In this document: piece by piece, positions 34,785 to 45,947 of the stretch | Numbering within the stretch: position 1 is the stretch's first letter | Layout of the letters: each line of letters starts with the position of its first letter | From: Entonaema liquescens | Taxonomy: Eukaryota; Ascomycota; Sordariomycetes; Xylariales; Xylariaceae | NCBI GenBank assembly: GCA_902805475.1 | Contig: CADCSX010000005.1 | Span: 2,677,501 to 2,741,500, forward strand | Reading direction: 5' to 3' | Length of the DNA stretch: 64,000 bases | The notes under the pieces: generated by a model | What the model saw: the letters and a program-made list of their open reading frames with translations, nothing else | Told to the model about the DNA's origin: nothing | Databases searched by the model: none | Made by a program: the position numbers and the translations under genes

Positions 34785-37322
34785 TTAGCCCCTTAGCAAC
34801 CCAACTCTCATGTGACCCCTGCCACCACGGTTCGCACGGAGATAGTAGGGGATGAACGTGAGCTCCTTTTCCTCAGCCACCACCGTCTGGCGGGGGGATG
34901 AGCCGGGTTCGATACCGGACTCTGACTCGGTCCGATCATCTATCTTGCGGATCCAACCGACCGATCGGAGGGCAATGTAGCGCTCCCCCATTTGGTCGAT
35001 CTCCTCTTCGCTCTCGGTGACTTCAGCGTCGTCGTCGGATTTAATCCCGACGTTGCGGAAGTGGTCCTGCTCCCATGCATTGTCGACATCCTCCACGCAG
35101 TAGATTAGCGGTCCGCGCGCGAGGGTCAGCGTGTTCTGATTGGTATAGGGGTGTGGAGAGATGAATCGGGGCTTGAACCCGTCGATCTGGATCGAGAAGG
35201 CCCTATTCGCCGAGGTATAAGCGGACGGGAGAACCAGGTAACCCTTCTCGACCTGTGCAGCTTTGTGGCTCGGCGTGAGCTGTCCTGGCATTAGCGATAT
35301 TGTCTCACACGGGGGGACTCTTAATCAGGGGCAAGACCGGGCACGTACCGTGAAATTCCCTCGCGCCCAGGAAGGAATCCTTAACCTGATAGTCACGCCC
35401 GTGGACGCCGGGACCTGCAGCTGGAACAGCGTATTCCCCTCCCACGGCCAATTCGACTTCTGCTCCAGTACAATCTGTTGCTCTTCTACTTGAAACGTAA
35501 CCTTGGCCGATGTATATAGATGTACGTTGACGTAGGCATCCTTTCCGCTGCCTCCGTAGTCCCATAGGTATCCCCCGAGGCAGCCAAAAAGCCGCATAAC
35601 ATTCGGTGGGCAGCATGATGTATCGAACCAATCCTCTCGGCGGCTTTTGTCAGACTCCGAGCTCGCAAGCTGATTTACGTATGTGAATGCGGTCCCCTCT
35701 AGACTTAGCCCTGTCATTACTGCATTGTAGAGACATAGTTCCATTATGTCGGCATATTTCGAGTTCAAATCAAGATGTAGCAGGCGCTCGGCCAGCATTA
35801 TGACGGCGATAGACGCACAAGTCTCGTTATAGCACCCACCTTCATCGGAGCTTTGCGGTAGAAAGTAATCGATACCAAAGCCTTCCCATTGCCACATTGA
35901 CCCGATTCCCCCTGTGAGGTACATCTTCTTGTCGACCATATTGTTCCACAGCCTAGTTAGGGCTTCGAAATACTCACTCTTGTGGGCATACGGCCTTACT
36001 CCAAGTTCGTCCAGGCATAATAGATCGGCAACCCCAGTAAGAACTACGATACTAATGTTAGTATTGACTACCCGAACATAATCCTATCATTGTAGCAACT
36101 TAGTGTAGATAGAGAGGTGCTCCTATTCCAACTCTTGGCTGGCAAAAGACATCTCGCCCCTTAAATCACGATAGGGGGCGCCTAGACCCCACAGTCACTA
36201 GACCACTATATGCTCTCGACGGCCGGCAATGATCGGCATTAAACGAAATACGTCGAAAAAAGGCTGAAAAGGGGGAACAGCTTCCGAGGAATACTCACGA
36301 TACAATGCCCTGACGGCGTGACCCTCGATGGTCTTCTGTTCTAGGATCGGAGCATGAGACTGATTGTACCAACTACTATCGTGCATCGAGTAACTGTCTG
36401 GGCGTTGATAGGGGCTCTCGCCACGCTGTTGACGTTCCCATTCGTAATAAGGGAGACCATCCTGGCCGGTCGGGTTGCCACGCTCTTCTACGAAATACTG
36501 GGCCAGCTTGTAAGCATCTTCATTCCCCGTCGCCGTGTATAGACGTAGGAGGGCGAGCTCCGTCTCTGGATGCCCCGGATAGGCATGTTTCTGCGTAAGA
36601 ATTAGCAAAGCATGACTCCACAGGGGTTCCTGAGTGTAAGTCCGTTGTTTCTCAACCAGTAAAAAGGGGTGGAGGAGGATAGATGGATATACTAACCTGA
36701 TCAGGGCCCGGGCCGATGACCGTGCTGATCAGCTTGACATATTTCTCCAGCGGTTCTATCAGGAGGTTGTTCTTGTAATAATTACTATGAGCCAACGCCG
36801 CTTCTATCAGATGCCCCGCACAATACCTTCACCAGACGAACAAATGTTAGCCATCCATTCTCCTTCGAACGTGAATCTCAAACTCCTTACTAGGGAGGAA
36901 GAAGATTAGGAGTGGTCTCACAGCTCATGCTTATCCCTAATATTCGTCCACCTGCCCTCCGGCTCCTCGACCGTGAACCAGGTATTCAAATACCCATCCT
37001 CGTGCTGCGCGCCGCGGATCATATCCGCGAGCTCCCTGACGGCCGCGTCGATCTCGGCGTCGTACTCCTCGGCGAGCAGATAGCATGCGCCCTCGATCCA
37101 CTTCGCCACGTCGCTGTCCCAGTAGACCGGCGGCGGGCACGGCCACCGCGTCCGGTCGTACACGGGCTTCTTCTTCAGGCTGAACGCGTCGTACTGCCCG
37201 GAGTCCTTCATCCGCTTGAGCTGCGCCTTCGCCGTCGCCCGCCCCACCGTCGTTCGCCGGGCCCGCAGCACCGACGACCCGGTGAATTCGGTCTGCGTGA
37301 ACTGCGTCTGCGGGTGTGCCAT
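34785..37322 (-). CDS. GH127 beta-L-arabinofuranosidase (DUF1680)
   Basis: Five exons: 37322-36922, 36826-36697, 36629-36299, 36043-35349 and 35279-34785. Introns are 95, 67, 255 and 69 bp. Their total, 2052 bp, gives 683 residues, within the family's normal size. The start ATG at 37322 is in a strong context (AGCCATGGC). An in-frame ATG at 37484 would add 54 Ser/Ala-rich residues. Family catalytic and zinc residues are visible: E in WEGFGIDYFLP (about 341), ETCASI (E361, C363) and CCPPN (C431, C432), matching the Glu/Cys3 zinc site with a cysteine nucleophile. The family removes L-arabinofuranose from glycans. I see no secretion signal at the 37322 start, so an intracellular enzyme acting on imported oligosaccharides is inferred. 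Intron 4 could use alternative acceptors only 5 bp apart. Confidence 0.93.
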
Positions 37323-38988
37323 GGCTGCTATAGCGCTGGGCCGCGTTTGTAAGAATAAGGGAGAAGAAAAAGAAGAAGAAGCAGCAGCAGCGGTGTTAGG
37401 TTGCTGCAATAGTTTGTCATAGACGTAAAGCGGACGGGTAGTGACCTGTTTAAGAAGGGGAGCAGCCGCAGTGTTGTCCTTCATGGTGACCTACGAGCAA
37501 ACGAAAAAAATAATAAAAAATAAAATAAAACAACTGGTGCTACGTCGCTTACTAGGAATGAAAAAAAAAATATGGGAATCAGCACCGGGAATCGGAGAAG
37601 AGAGTTTGCAAGAACAAGCGATTACGACAGTTTGATTTCACTTCACCGCGAGAAACGGGAACGAGCAAAGGTGGTTCGGGTATGATATCGCGAAGTCCAC
37701 CTTTTGCTGCAAGGCCAAGTATAAACGCTCTGTGCTAGGCGAATGAGGGGAAGGGTTTTCGGCGCTGGGGGTGCGGCTACTAGACGCATGCATGGGACGA
37801 AGAGAGGAAGGATTAGCGGCTAGTTCCATCATACTGATGTTACTGCGAAGCGTATTTGAAGGTTCTTGGACGTAACGGGCTACAAGATCTAGAGCAGCAA
37901 GGGTCTCGGCAGATATCTCACCCAAGATTCGGTGTTCCCGTGGAATGGTGTTTCATGGAGCCGTGGATGTTATGTACAAGACAGCTCACATCAAGGTATG
38001 GTCAGGGGTAACCTCGCTGCAGCTTTGCATTGGAGATCGATTGGGGGGGTTCTGGACAAATAGGAACGGGACACGCCGCTGATACAACTTCTCTTACTTG
38101 TGGAATTGGGATATAATATTGGAATTGGCATTGGGAGCGATACCGCATTTTACTTTGCGGTGTAAGAAAAAAAAACAACGACTTCGTTTATGGGCTCCTA
38201 TAAGAGAAATAAGAGAAGCACAAATCATAAACCCTTCTAAAAAGAGGCTGGGAAACGTATAATGTTAGCAGCGTAACTCTGCACCCAACTGCTTGGTACC
38301 TGGCGAGTCAACCCTGTGCAATTGTGCAATGGGAAGACATCCGATAGGCCACTTATAGCCTCAATTTTCCTATTGCTAACCCAATCACGGATGCCACGAG
38401 ACCTAATAAAGGTCATATGACTATTCCAGCGAAGCGCCAGCTTGACCGTTGGACGCCGACTCGGACACCACTCACTTATTTTATTCGTGAGCAGGCCGCA
38501 GCCGAACACGGTACGCACCCTAGGGACCGATTTTGCTTCACCGGTATTCCTTGACTCGACGTATAACTGGTAGAGGGTTGAACTCAAGATTTTAAGCGGT
38601 GAAAGGAAACAATGCTTGGAAACCGTCGATCGTGGGAGTTAGCAAAGTGAATATACTACCAGGGGACCTACTTTGTCTAGGTAGTTATAGGTTCGAGATA
38701 TCTCATTTATTGGGAAATCATTAGTAAAACTAATTAGGTCATTCCGCACTCGGGAGCATCGCATAGAATTGCATAACCCTAGAAGAAATCATCGGGAAAG
38801 AACTAAGTAGTTCTTATATGTATTTCCTTACAGATATTACGACAATGGCAGACTGTTCGCGATGGCTCTGCCTCAACTAGCAACCGGCGAATATTCTATA
38901 CAGCGAGCCCTGAAAGGCAAAGGACCCCCTCGGTTGGCCATCTACTTCTCCTATCATAGGTTATCATAGGTTGCAAGGACTAGTATAT
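37323..38988. other. Intergenic region, possible small unknown frame
   Basis: GH127 promoter side, including A-rich tracts around 37500-37570. A minus-strand frame at 37638-37925 has no ATG at its start, though an internal ATG gives about 64 codons (MMELAANPSSLRPMH). It has no known domain and I do not call it. A minus-strand frame at 38237-38587 is also unsupported. Confidence 0.45.
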
Positions 38989-41132
38989 TCATACGTCATC
39001 TTCGAGGAACCGATACGCAAACTTGAAGTCGGCCTTCCTACGATTCATCCTGGAATAGGGTTAGCAATATTGTTCGCAACACGTGCAAAAAGGAGGCACA
39101 TTTTCAAGTTGACGATGAGCCGCAACGTATATGATCGTAAAAGACTTACCAGGTTGACTCGTAGTCGAAGAAGCGATAAGTGCCTTGCTCGAACTCTTCA
39201 GTGATGCTCTTCGGCTCTTCGTGTCGTTGAAACCAAGTTTGGTATTGCTTATGAAATCTCCAGCTCTGGTCCTTGAGAGCCTTTGCTGCCAGATACTGCT
39301 GATAAGTACCTTGTTTGTAATAGAAGACGTAGAAAAGCGTATCCGGTTCTATCCGTGAGTACAGCCGGGGGTCTTCAAATATCGGTAGTGGTTCCTGAGG
39401 GTACCCAGACGCCGAAGGATATCGGGTATCCGGTCTATATGTCCGGGTTGGTTCGGAGTCGAATGCATCAATCGAATTCAGATTCGCCTGAGAGGCGGCC
39501 ATCATCCGCAGATGCGATGGGCTATTCACTGGCAGCGAACGCTTCTTCGTCACTTCGAAAGATTCTACTAAGTCCTGTAAAGATGCAGGAAGATGGTATA
39601 TAGATTCTTCTTCCTTCTCCTCAATGGGCTTGATACCATTAGAAACGCCATTGGATTGAGTCGCTACACGACCGGATTAGTAGGATATAAACACTGCGCA
39701 TGCGATACAATATACCTCTCGAAGATTCGGCGTGATCCGCAGTGGCAGGTGCTTTGCCTGTAGCCTTCGAAGATGCCTTTTCTGACTTCTTCGAAGCAGC
39801 TGGAGCAGTTGGCTCAGATACCTTAGGTTCGGGCGCGCTTATTGCAACAGACAAGTTCCCCGGTTTTTGCTCCGTCGGAGCTGGTTGTAAGAATGCTATA
39901 TTCGGCGAATTTGCAGCACTTGTTCTCGACGTCGCAGCAGGCGGTAAAGGTGAGATACCCGGTGTAGATGATACCGGTTGCGAACCAGGTGGAGGAGGAA
40001 GGGGAGCAATACCGACGTTATTCTTATCACTTGCAGCTGCTGCGGCGGCAGCTGAGGCATACTTCAGTCCTTCTCCAGCTGGCCGTGTTGGTAACGATGC
40101 AGGCTTCATGCCTGCATTAGCGGTGCTACCATTAGTGACGTTGGCTAAGGGGTTATGTAATGTTGCCAGAGTTGGAAGAGGAGACTTCATCTGTGCGGAG
40201 GGGCGCCGGCCCGCGGCAGCAGCAGCATCGACAGCAGTTCGTGACTTTCCGGGTAGACTACCAGATCGCGACTCCACATCCGCAACGTCTTCCTGTATAG
40301 ATTGCGTATCTTGTGACGAGACCCTGTCATTCTCCTGGACCATGCCGTATACATCCTCCTCTTCTTGAAGGTTCAGTTCGTCATAGAGTCCTTCGTCTTC
40401 GATATAATCGTCCGTGGTGCCATCTGTGACGTAATAGCGGATGCTCTCTTCTAGATCATTCACTTGTTCCGTGTCGACGCCTCCGTTATCGAGTGATCTA
40501 CGAATCAACTCTAGCTTCCCTTGGTGCCATTTATGCCTTTCGATTATGCGCTCAATGGCCGCCATGCGATCTGCCTTAGCGGAGTGACTCTTTCCCTTCT
40601 TCATCGTAGCTTGTATAGCTTCCCCTTCGGCTTCGAGCGCCTCGATTTGTTGTTCCAGCTCGTCGACCATACTGCTTAGGAATTCGCCCGCTTCTACCTT
40701 GGCTTGCTCTTTCGGATCCAACTTCGCGGCTGCTGATAGACCTTCTTTGGAGTACGCTTTGGTTTTCATGGCTTTTTCCACAGCCTTAAATCGTTCCATT
40801 TGCTGCAATACAGAAGGAGACGTTAGTAATACTATATCATATCTCGCGAAAGCTGCCTGTTATAATAGAATGCATACCGTTTCTATCAGCTTCCGATGCT
40901 CCAGCAACGGAGCTTTGTCCTTAATGTCATTGCTTGCCGCCCATGTCTTGATCTGGTCGCGTAACCTCTGAAGCTTCTTTATTTCCCGTTTGAGGTTGTC
41001 TTCCAGCTTCTCCTTCTGTGCGGTGTTATTGGACTGTTCTATCTTCTCGTATATAGCATCGAACTCGGCCACTCCTTCCGCAACCTTCTTGAAGCATTTA
41101 TCTATTTCTTGTTGTAATTTCCTTGCTGCCAT
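38989..41132 (-). CDS. NOT3: CCR4-NOT complex subunit Not3/Not5
   Basis: Four exons: 41132-40878, 40802-39716, 39663-39150 and 39049-38989. GT-AG introns are 75, 52 and 100 bp. The sum is 1917 bp, 638 residues. The N-terminal Not3 coiled-coil domain starts at the first methionine (MAARKLQQEIDKCFKKV) and runs to about residue 240. A long Ser/Ala/Pro-rich linker follows, including an alanine run. The C-terminal NOT box begins at IYHLPASLQDLVESFE and ends FEQGTYRFFDYESTW-MNRRKADFKFAYRFLED, the last part on a 20-codon final exon. The product is a scaffold of the CCR4-NOT complex, which deadenylates mRNA and senses codon optimality at the ribosome E site. The tiny last exon is easily missed by gene callers. 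Identification is secure. Confidence 0.96.
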
Positions 41133-41400
41133 TATGTCGATTTGGGCTCAGGAATGAACCCGAGCGAAAAGGGTAAGGTGAATATGGAGGGTTCGGACGC
41201 AAAGACGGGTATACAAGGTGGGTTTCGTAGGGTGAAGCGATGTGGTTGGTGCCGGTGACGGTGTTGGTGACGGTGACGGGTGAAAAGTCTAAGTGAAACT
41301 GGCGCAGGATAGAATCCGGTGGACGCAACCTCTAGGTTTGATACCGTAGATCATTTAACGGTATCGCACTGGTTTAGCGTGCGTTGCGGTATGATAGCGT

Positions 41401-41436
41401 GTGTAGTGCGTGTAGTGCGTGTAGTGCGTGTAGTGC
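41401..41436. repeat. Tandem repeat (GTGTAGTGC)4
   Basis: Four perfect copies of the 9-mer, preceded by a looser GCGTGTGTAG variant, in the intergenic region upstream of NOT3. Confidence 0.9.
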
Positions 41437-42259
41437 GTGGCTTGTTACTGGATCCTAAAATCTGGATCTAGATTCTGTAAAAGGTAATGAGGAAATAATA
41501 TCGGATTGTCGCGACAAGAAAATGTCGTTCCGTTTGTTCTCTCCAGTAGGAAGTGGAAGAGGTAATAATTTAGGTAATGTCTAAAACATTGTTGTTTGCT
41601 GACCACCTAGGGTTTATTATCTGTTATCTTGCGAGTTGGAAAGGCTGAATCTTTTCTCACAGATTGGGATGCGACGATGAAGGGTTGCGATTTCAGCACA
41701 TTCAGCACAGCCCTAGGTGCAGCTACAGCCTACAGCCTGCCTATGGTAGGTACATGCACTTGTATCTCAATATTGAACAGTTGCCTTAGGTAACCTTGGG
41801 TAATCGCTACCTACTTAGGTACTGTACCTCATGTTACAAGGTACTATGGTAGGCCTACAGGTATCCAATTCCGCTGTGCCAATTGCCTATTGTATTTCCC
41901 CCAATGTTACTAGGGTAAAGTTGCAGATAAACTCCTTGTTTTTGTCCGCCTTACGCTTGGGTGTGTAACCTCCAACCTTGTCAGGCATCTAAAATACTGA
42001 TGATGAAGTTCGGTGAGCACAATGTGATTTTTACGTCCTCACTTATACCGAAACTGCAGTAGGACTATATACGTAATATCCTTTAAATTTCCGTCTATAT
42101 TCATTTTAAGTTGTATATACAGTTACCGTATTTCCTGTGCATCTATTACATTTTGACCTGCCTCGGTATTGTTACTTTTTAACGTCTTTTTCGGTGTTTC
42201 CTTTTCAATGCGCAAAGCGGGCCGCTCTGTTAGTGGATCACGGAACTTACAATTTGTGG

Positions 42260-42960
42260 ACAAAAAAACCGCACACTTCATTATTATATATTTATATTTT
42301 AAACCTTTATAACTTTATAACTAAAATAGATAAAAATATCTCGTTTTTTAATAATAATTATTTGATGAAATTTTAATATAAATATAAATTTTGAATAATT
42401 TATTTCTATTATATTATACGTGAAATAATTAATATAAAATATTGATATTTTTTTATAAATATAATTTTATTTTACGTTTTAATTATTAGGTTTTAATAAA
42501 AAATAAAAGTAATAATAATTAATTTTGGTATTTATTTAATTAAAACTGAAGAATTTATATTTTTACTATTTAAATTGGTTGTGTTAGGAATTTTTAAAAA
42601 CGTTGACTTTTGTTGAAAATCGTTATTTTTTCCATATATTCCTCGAAACTTACGCTTTTTAAAAATTCATTATTTTATAGACTTAAATAATAAAAATATG
42701 TAATTAATGGATTTTAATAATTAAAAGGTTAAAGTATTATAAATCTAAAAAATATAATAAAAAATAATTTTTTTATATTTTTAAAATAATTTTTAAAATA
42801 TTTAATAATATATTATATTAAGTTTGATTTTTTACATTTTTAGTTTTAATTTTTAAAATAAATAAAAATCATAAATGAATAAAGATTTAAAATTAAACTA
42901 TATGTTTCATATAAAGTTTATTTATATATGTAAAAATAAAGGCGTGGTATTTAAATTAAT
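42260..42960. other. Extremely AT-rich block, RIP-like
   Basis: About 700 bp composed almost entirely of A and T (about nine bases in ten by eye), full of TTTAA, TAATA and TATAT words and stops in all frames. Its flanks are of ordinary composition. This matches how repeat-induced point mutation leaves old repeats in Pezizomycotina, but the original element cannot be recognised. No mitochondrial gene is readable in it. Confidence 0.6.
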
Positions 42961-43279
42961 TTAATTGCATGAAAATTAAAGTGTTCGGTTTTTTTGTCCT
43001 CCCATTGTAACTTACCAGTCCTGATCTGCCACCTGACACCAGACGACGACCCGACTTTTATAATTGTGTAGTACCTACTTGTAGGTAGCTTTTACTCACA
43101 AAATTGTAGTGCGCGGGACTTACAGATGTCGCCGTATTACTCATAAAAACCATATAATCAAAGATAGAACATAGTATACTTTTAAGTCGCTTTATAAATA
43201 CACCTCACAATTCTTGATACTAAATAACTTGTGGATATTCAGAGTTAATAATTGCTGTGTAAAATTCATATTATTCATA

Positions 43280-44083
43280 ATGAAAGGTTGGTACTTCAAA
43301 TTAAAACATCTATTTACTATTAATTGCTCACGTTACTCGCAGCAATCTTACAGCGTGTCCTATCGGCTTCCGTAACAGTGGATAAGGAGGTCGTGTCATC
43401 TATCGGAAAGGGGGTTTTAGTCTTCGCTGCAGTGGCTCCGGGCGATACAGAAAGAGAAGCAGATTCCCTAGCAGCTAAAGTATTGAAGCTGAAGCTGTGG
43501 GATGACAATGCGGGGGGAAGAGTATGGTGACATATTTATTCCCCATTCCTCATTTCTCCTATGTCTCATACGCGTATACTGGGTGGTCATGTCTAACAGT
43601 CCTTGTTAGTGGAAAAAGAGTGTGACAGATATCGGGGTGAGGTCCTATGTGGTAAGTTATAAGTTCTCCTCACGAAAAGAATTGGTTTCGTTTAACAATA
43701 ACTTTTCAGTATCTCAGTTTACCCTACTTGCCTCTACTAAGAAGGGCAACAAACCCGACTTCCACGGAGCAATGGGAGGGGAGGAGGCAAAAAGACTCTA
43801 CGATTACTTTTTCGAAAAAGTCCAACAAGGTTATGCGGCAGACAAGGTAAAGAATGGAGTGTTTCAGGCCATGATGGAAGTTGCCTTGGTAAATGACGGG
43901 CCAGTATGTCTTGGATTCCCTAAATGCTACCAAACCGAGTGTGAGATATTAACCCGGATTTTTTAGGTCACGCTGGAGTTATCAGCTGGTCAAAGACCTC
44001 TACCCGCGCCAGCGCCAGCGCCAAAATCAACACCAACACCAACACCAACACCGGCACAAGCACAACCACCGAGTCAACAATAA
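43280..44083 (+). CDS. DTD1: D-aminoacyl-tRNA deacylase (DTD1), one apparent frameshift
   Basis: Hydrolyses D-aminoacyl-tRNAs in the cytosol. Five exons: 43280-43286, 43343-43521, 43610-43651, 43710-43903 and 43967-44083, with introns of 56, 88, 58 and 63 bp. The first exon has only seven bases, giving MK-A-ILQRVLSASVTVD across the splice. Catalytic motifs SQFTL (exon 4) and NDGPVT (spanning the last intron) are present. WKKSVTDIG in exon 3 should continue as GEVLCVSQFTL, but the genome gives this only if the G-run 43634-43637 had one more G. Exons sum to 539 bp, so the missing base restores a multiple of three (179 residues). The C-terminus has an unusual Pro/Ala/Thr-repeat tail (PAPAPAPKSTPTPTPTP). 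Either an assembly error or a true lesion in a housekeeping gene. Confidence 0.9.
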
Positions 44084-44445
44084 CGAGTAGTTATACAATA
44101 GCCCTTTGTTTAGTTAACTGCCACAATTGACACGTCAATAGAGACTCGATCTTTACACCCATTTGGGAATTAAGTGGTAATATTTAGTCAGAAGCTATGG
44201 TTAAAAAGAGCCGTAACTTAAGACTTGTCATAGTGAGGGTATCAATAATAATGCAAATGCCACATGCAATGTGATAATACCAAAAACTCCATATCCGCCC
44301 AGTCCAATACTCATGAAAGATCCGTTAAGTCCTCTTATAAGAGAATGCCTAGGTGCTTCGCCCACTCCCTAGTAAATCCATTCTGGGGTATTACCATCAC
44401 ACAACAGCATGTAATGCGTCCATTCATTCTGTTGCAATTGCGAGT
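44084..44445. other. Intergenic region, convergent 3' ends
   Basis: Between the convergent stop codons of DTD1 and the Yippee-type gene. Expected to hold both 3' UTRs. Nothing else was seen. Confidence 0.6.
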
Positions 44446-45339
44446 TTAATCGTCGTTCTTCTTGGGCCGCCGATTAACTTTCCGGCTCCGCCTCTTCGCG
44501 ACTGCTTCAGCATCCCAAGTTCCCATGAATATATCTTCACATTCGTCCTCGTCATCTGAGTCAAAAATGACGGGCTCTGGGTCACCTTCCGTCGGCGTGT
44601 TCTTTTGCTCCGCTTCAAGCTCGTGAATATCACCGCCCCGGGTATCTTCCCAGTTTCGGTACACGACCACTCTTTGAGTTTCGAGGATATACTTTCCGAT
44701 CTTGTACCTCTGTGACTCTTCCTTCGCGTCTATGTATTTCCAGCCAACCTTGGCATGGCAGACTGCACAGGAGATATCTGCAACCACATGCGATCCAGTA
44801 ACCAGGAGGCGAGTTTCGGATTTACCAATTTTAACATTGATCAAGTCACCGGTTCTAGCGCCTTTGTGCAGTGGCCGGTCTGGGGGGGAAACTAGGAATG
44901 CCCTACCATAACGGCCTGTGAACCCTTTACTTACAATTTGCGAGGCGAAGGCAAAATCAGAAGCGCATGTAGAACACCTAATGGTATTCGGTTGTGTTCG
45001 AGTGATAGACGTCTCTAAGGGCGCTAACGATGGCTGCCACCCTTTGGGTCTAAAGTTGGCAAAGAGGCTTGTAGGTAAACTAAATGAGGGCATCGATGGC
45101 CGCCTAGTAGTAGGACTTGGTGATATCGAATCCGTGGGAGATGAACTCAAAGATGGTGGGGTATCGGTTGAGGGGCTTCTAGGACCCGAGTGGGAGCTTT
45201 GTCGCCTTCGACGAAATGGTATTGATAGGCTGGGGAGTAAGTAAACAGGAAATCTAGGTCCCTCGGCCTCCTCTCGAACTGGTGCGGGTAGAGGGATTGG
45301 CGGGGTCGGAAGCACCTCGTTAAACATTATCGAATACAT
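44446..45339 (-). CDS. Yippee/Mis18-type zinc-binding protein
   Basis: A single exon, 297 residues from the ATG at 45339 (MYSIMFNEVLPTP). A second ATG at 45327 is equally possible. Residues 1 to about 115 are Ser/Pro-rich and probably disordered. The Yippee-type zinc fold follows at about 118-225, with ligands C122/C125 (CSTC) and C191/C194 (CAVC) and the conserved motifs TGRYGRAFLV, LLVTGSHVVADISC and VGWKYIDAKEESQRYKIGKY. The C-terminus is acidic, then ends in a Lys/Arg-rich tail that could be a nuclear signal. Family members (yeast Moh1, animal YPEL) are linked to the GID/CTLH ubiquitin ligase and to growth control. The role here is inferred from family only. The Yippee assignment is strong. 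Confidence 0.9.
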   Translation of the reverse strand: MYSIMFNEVLPTPPIPLPAPVREEAEGPRFPVYLLPSLSIPFRRRRQSSHSGPRSPSTDTPPSLSSSPTDSISPSPTTRRPSMPSFSLPTSLFANFRPKGWQPSLAPLETSITRTQPNTIRCSTCASDFAFASQIVSKGFTGRYGRAFLVSPPDRPLHKGARTGDLINVKIGKSETRLLVTGSHVVADISCAVCHAKVGWKYIDAKEESQRYKIGKYILETQRVVVYRNWEDTRGGDIHELEAEQKNTPTEGDPEPVIFDSDDEDECEDIFMGTWDAEAVAKRRSRKVNRRPKKNDD

Positions 45340-45492
45340 ATTACTGGAGTTAGGAAGTAACTTGTAAGATGTCGAGAGATATGATATGAGTATGAGTATG
45401 AGTATGACCCATACTCCTTTGGAGAGGTGAGGTTTGTATTCCAAGTGCTTTACTATGAATTATTAAAGAAGTCCCCAAGTTTAGTCTTCGAA

Positions 45493-45555
45493 CAGAAAGG
45501 TCAGAAAGGTCAGAGAGGTCAGAAAGGTCAAAAAGGTCAGAAAGGCCAGAAAAGT
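45493..45555. repeat. 9-bp tandem repeat (CAGAAAGGT)7
   Basis: Seven head-to-tail copies with a few single-base variants. It lies about 150 bp upstream of the Yippee-type gene start. Confidence 0.9.
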
Positions 45556-45918
45556 TAAGGTTATGATTGACGTTTTGAGTGTAACAATAGCTTCTGCCCC
45601 GCATGCATGAAGCAGAAGAGAGTCAATGAGCAATGAACAACAAAGAATGGTTCCATGCTCTGGATGGTTGGGTAGGCATGTCACATCTTAAAGAGCTTCT
45701 TACACACCCGGAACATGCGGGTGATATACCATGTCAGACTTCATCCATGGATGCTATACATGGTGTACATGGCGTAAATGTGAGTAGATTTGGCACTTGC
45801 CTGCGCACTACCGTTTTGAGTTGATCCCGTGTGCATCACATCATCGCATCATTCTGAGGGAAAGGTGCACTCACAACCTTACACCTTACAAACTCCCTTA
45901 TCGGAGATGCCCACCTTG

Positions 45919-45947
45919 AGCTTTTATCAGCTTTATCAGCTTTATCG
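45919..45947. repeat. Tandem repeat of AGCTTTATC
   Basis: Three copies, the first with one extra T, in intergenic DNA. Confidence 0.75.

Larger units (their letters stand above)
41133..43279. other. Intergenic region with extreme AT block
   Basis: Promoter of NOT3 at the left, with GGTGACGGTG-type repeats near 41240-41282. It then contains a 9-bp tandem repeat and, from about 42260 to 42960, a sharply bounded AT block, both listed separately. No gene was recognised. Confidence 0.6.

Noticed and set aside
36912..37352. 146-codon plus-strand frame opposite GH127 exon 1
   Set aside because: Arginine- and proline-rich antisense shadow of a G/C-rich exon.
38237..38587. 116-codon minus-strand frame downstream of the GH127 promoter
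   Set aside because: No recognisable domain, no clear start context and no neighbouring exon.
39742..40368. 208-codon plus-strand frame opposite NOT3
   Set aside because: It is antisense to the Ala/Ser-rich linker of NOT3. The composition explains the open frame and no domain is present.
42260..42960. Mitochondrial DNA insertion
   Set aside because: The AT content would fit, but no mitochondrial gene or tRNA can be read in it.
45493..45555. Regular 9-bp repeat as a possible CRISPR-like array
   Set aside because: There are no spacers between units, and the genome is eukaryotic. It is a simple tandem repeat.
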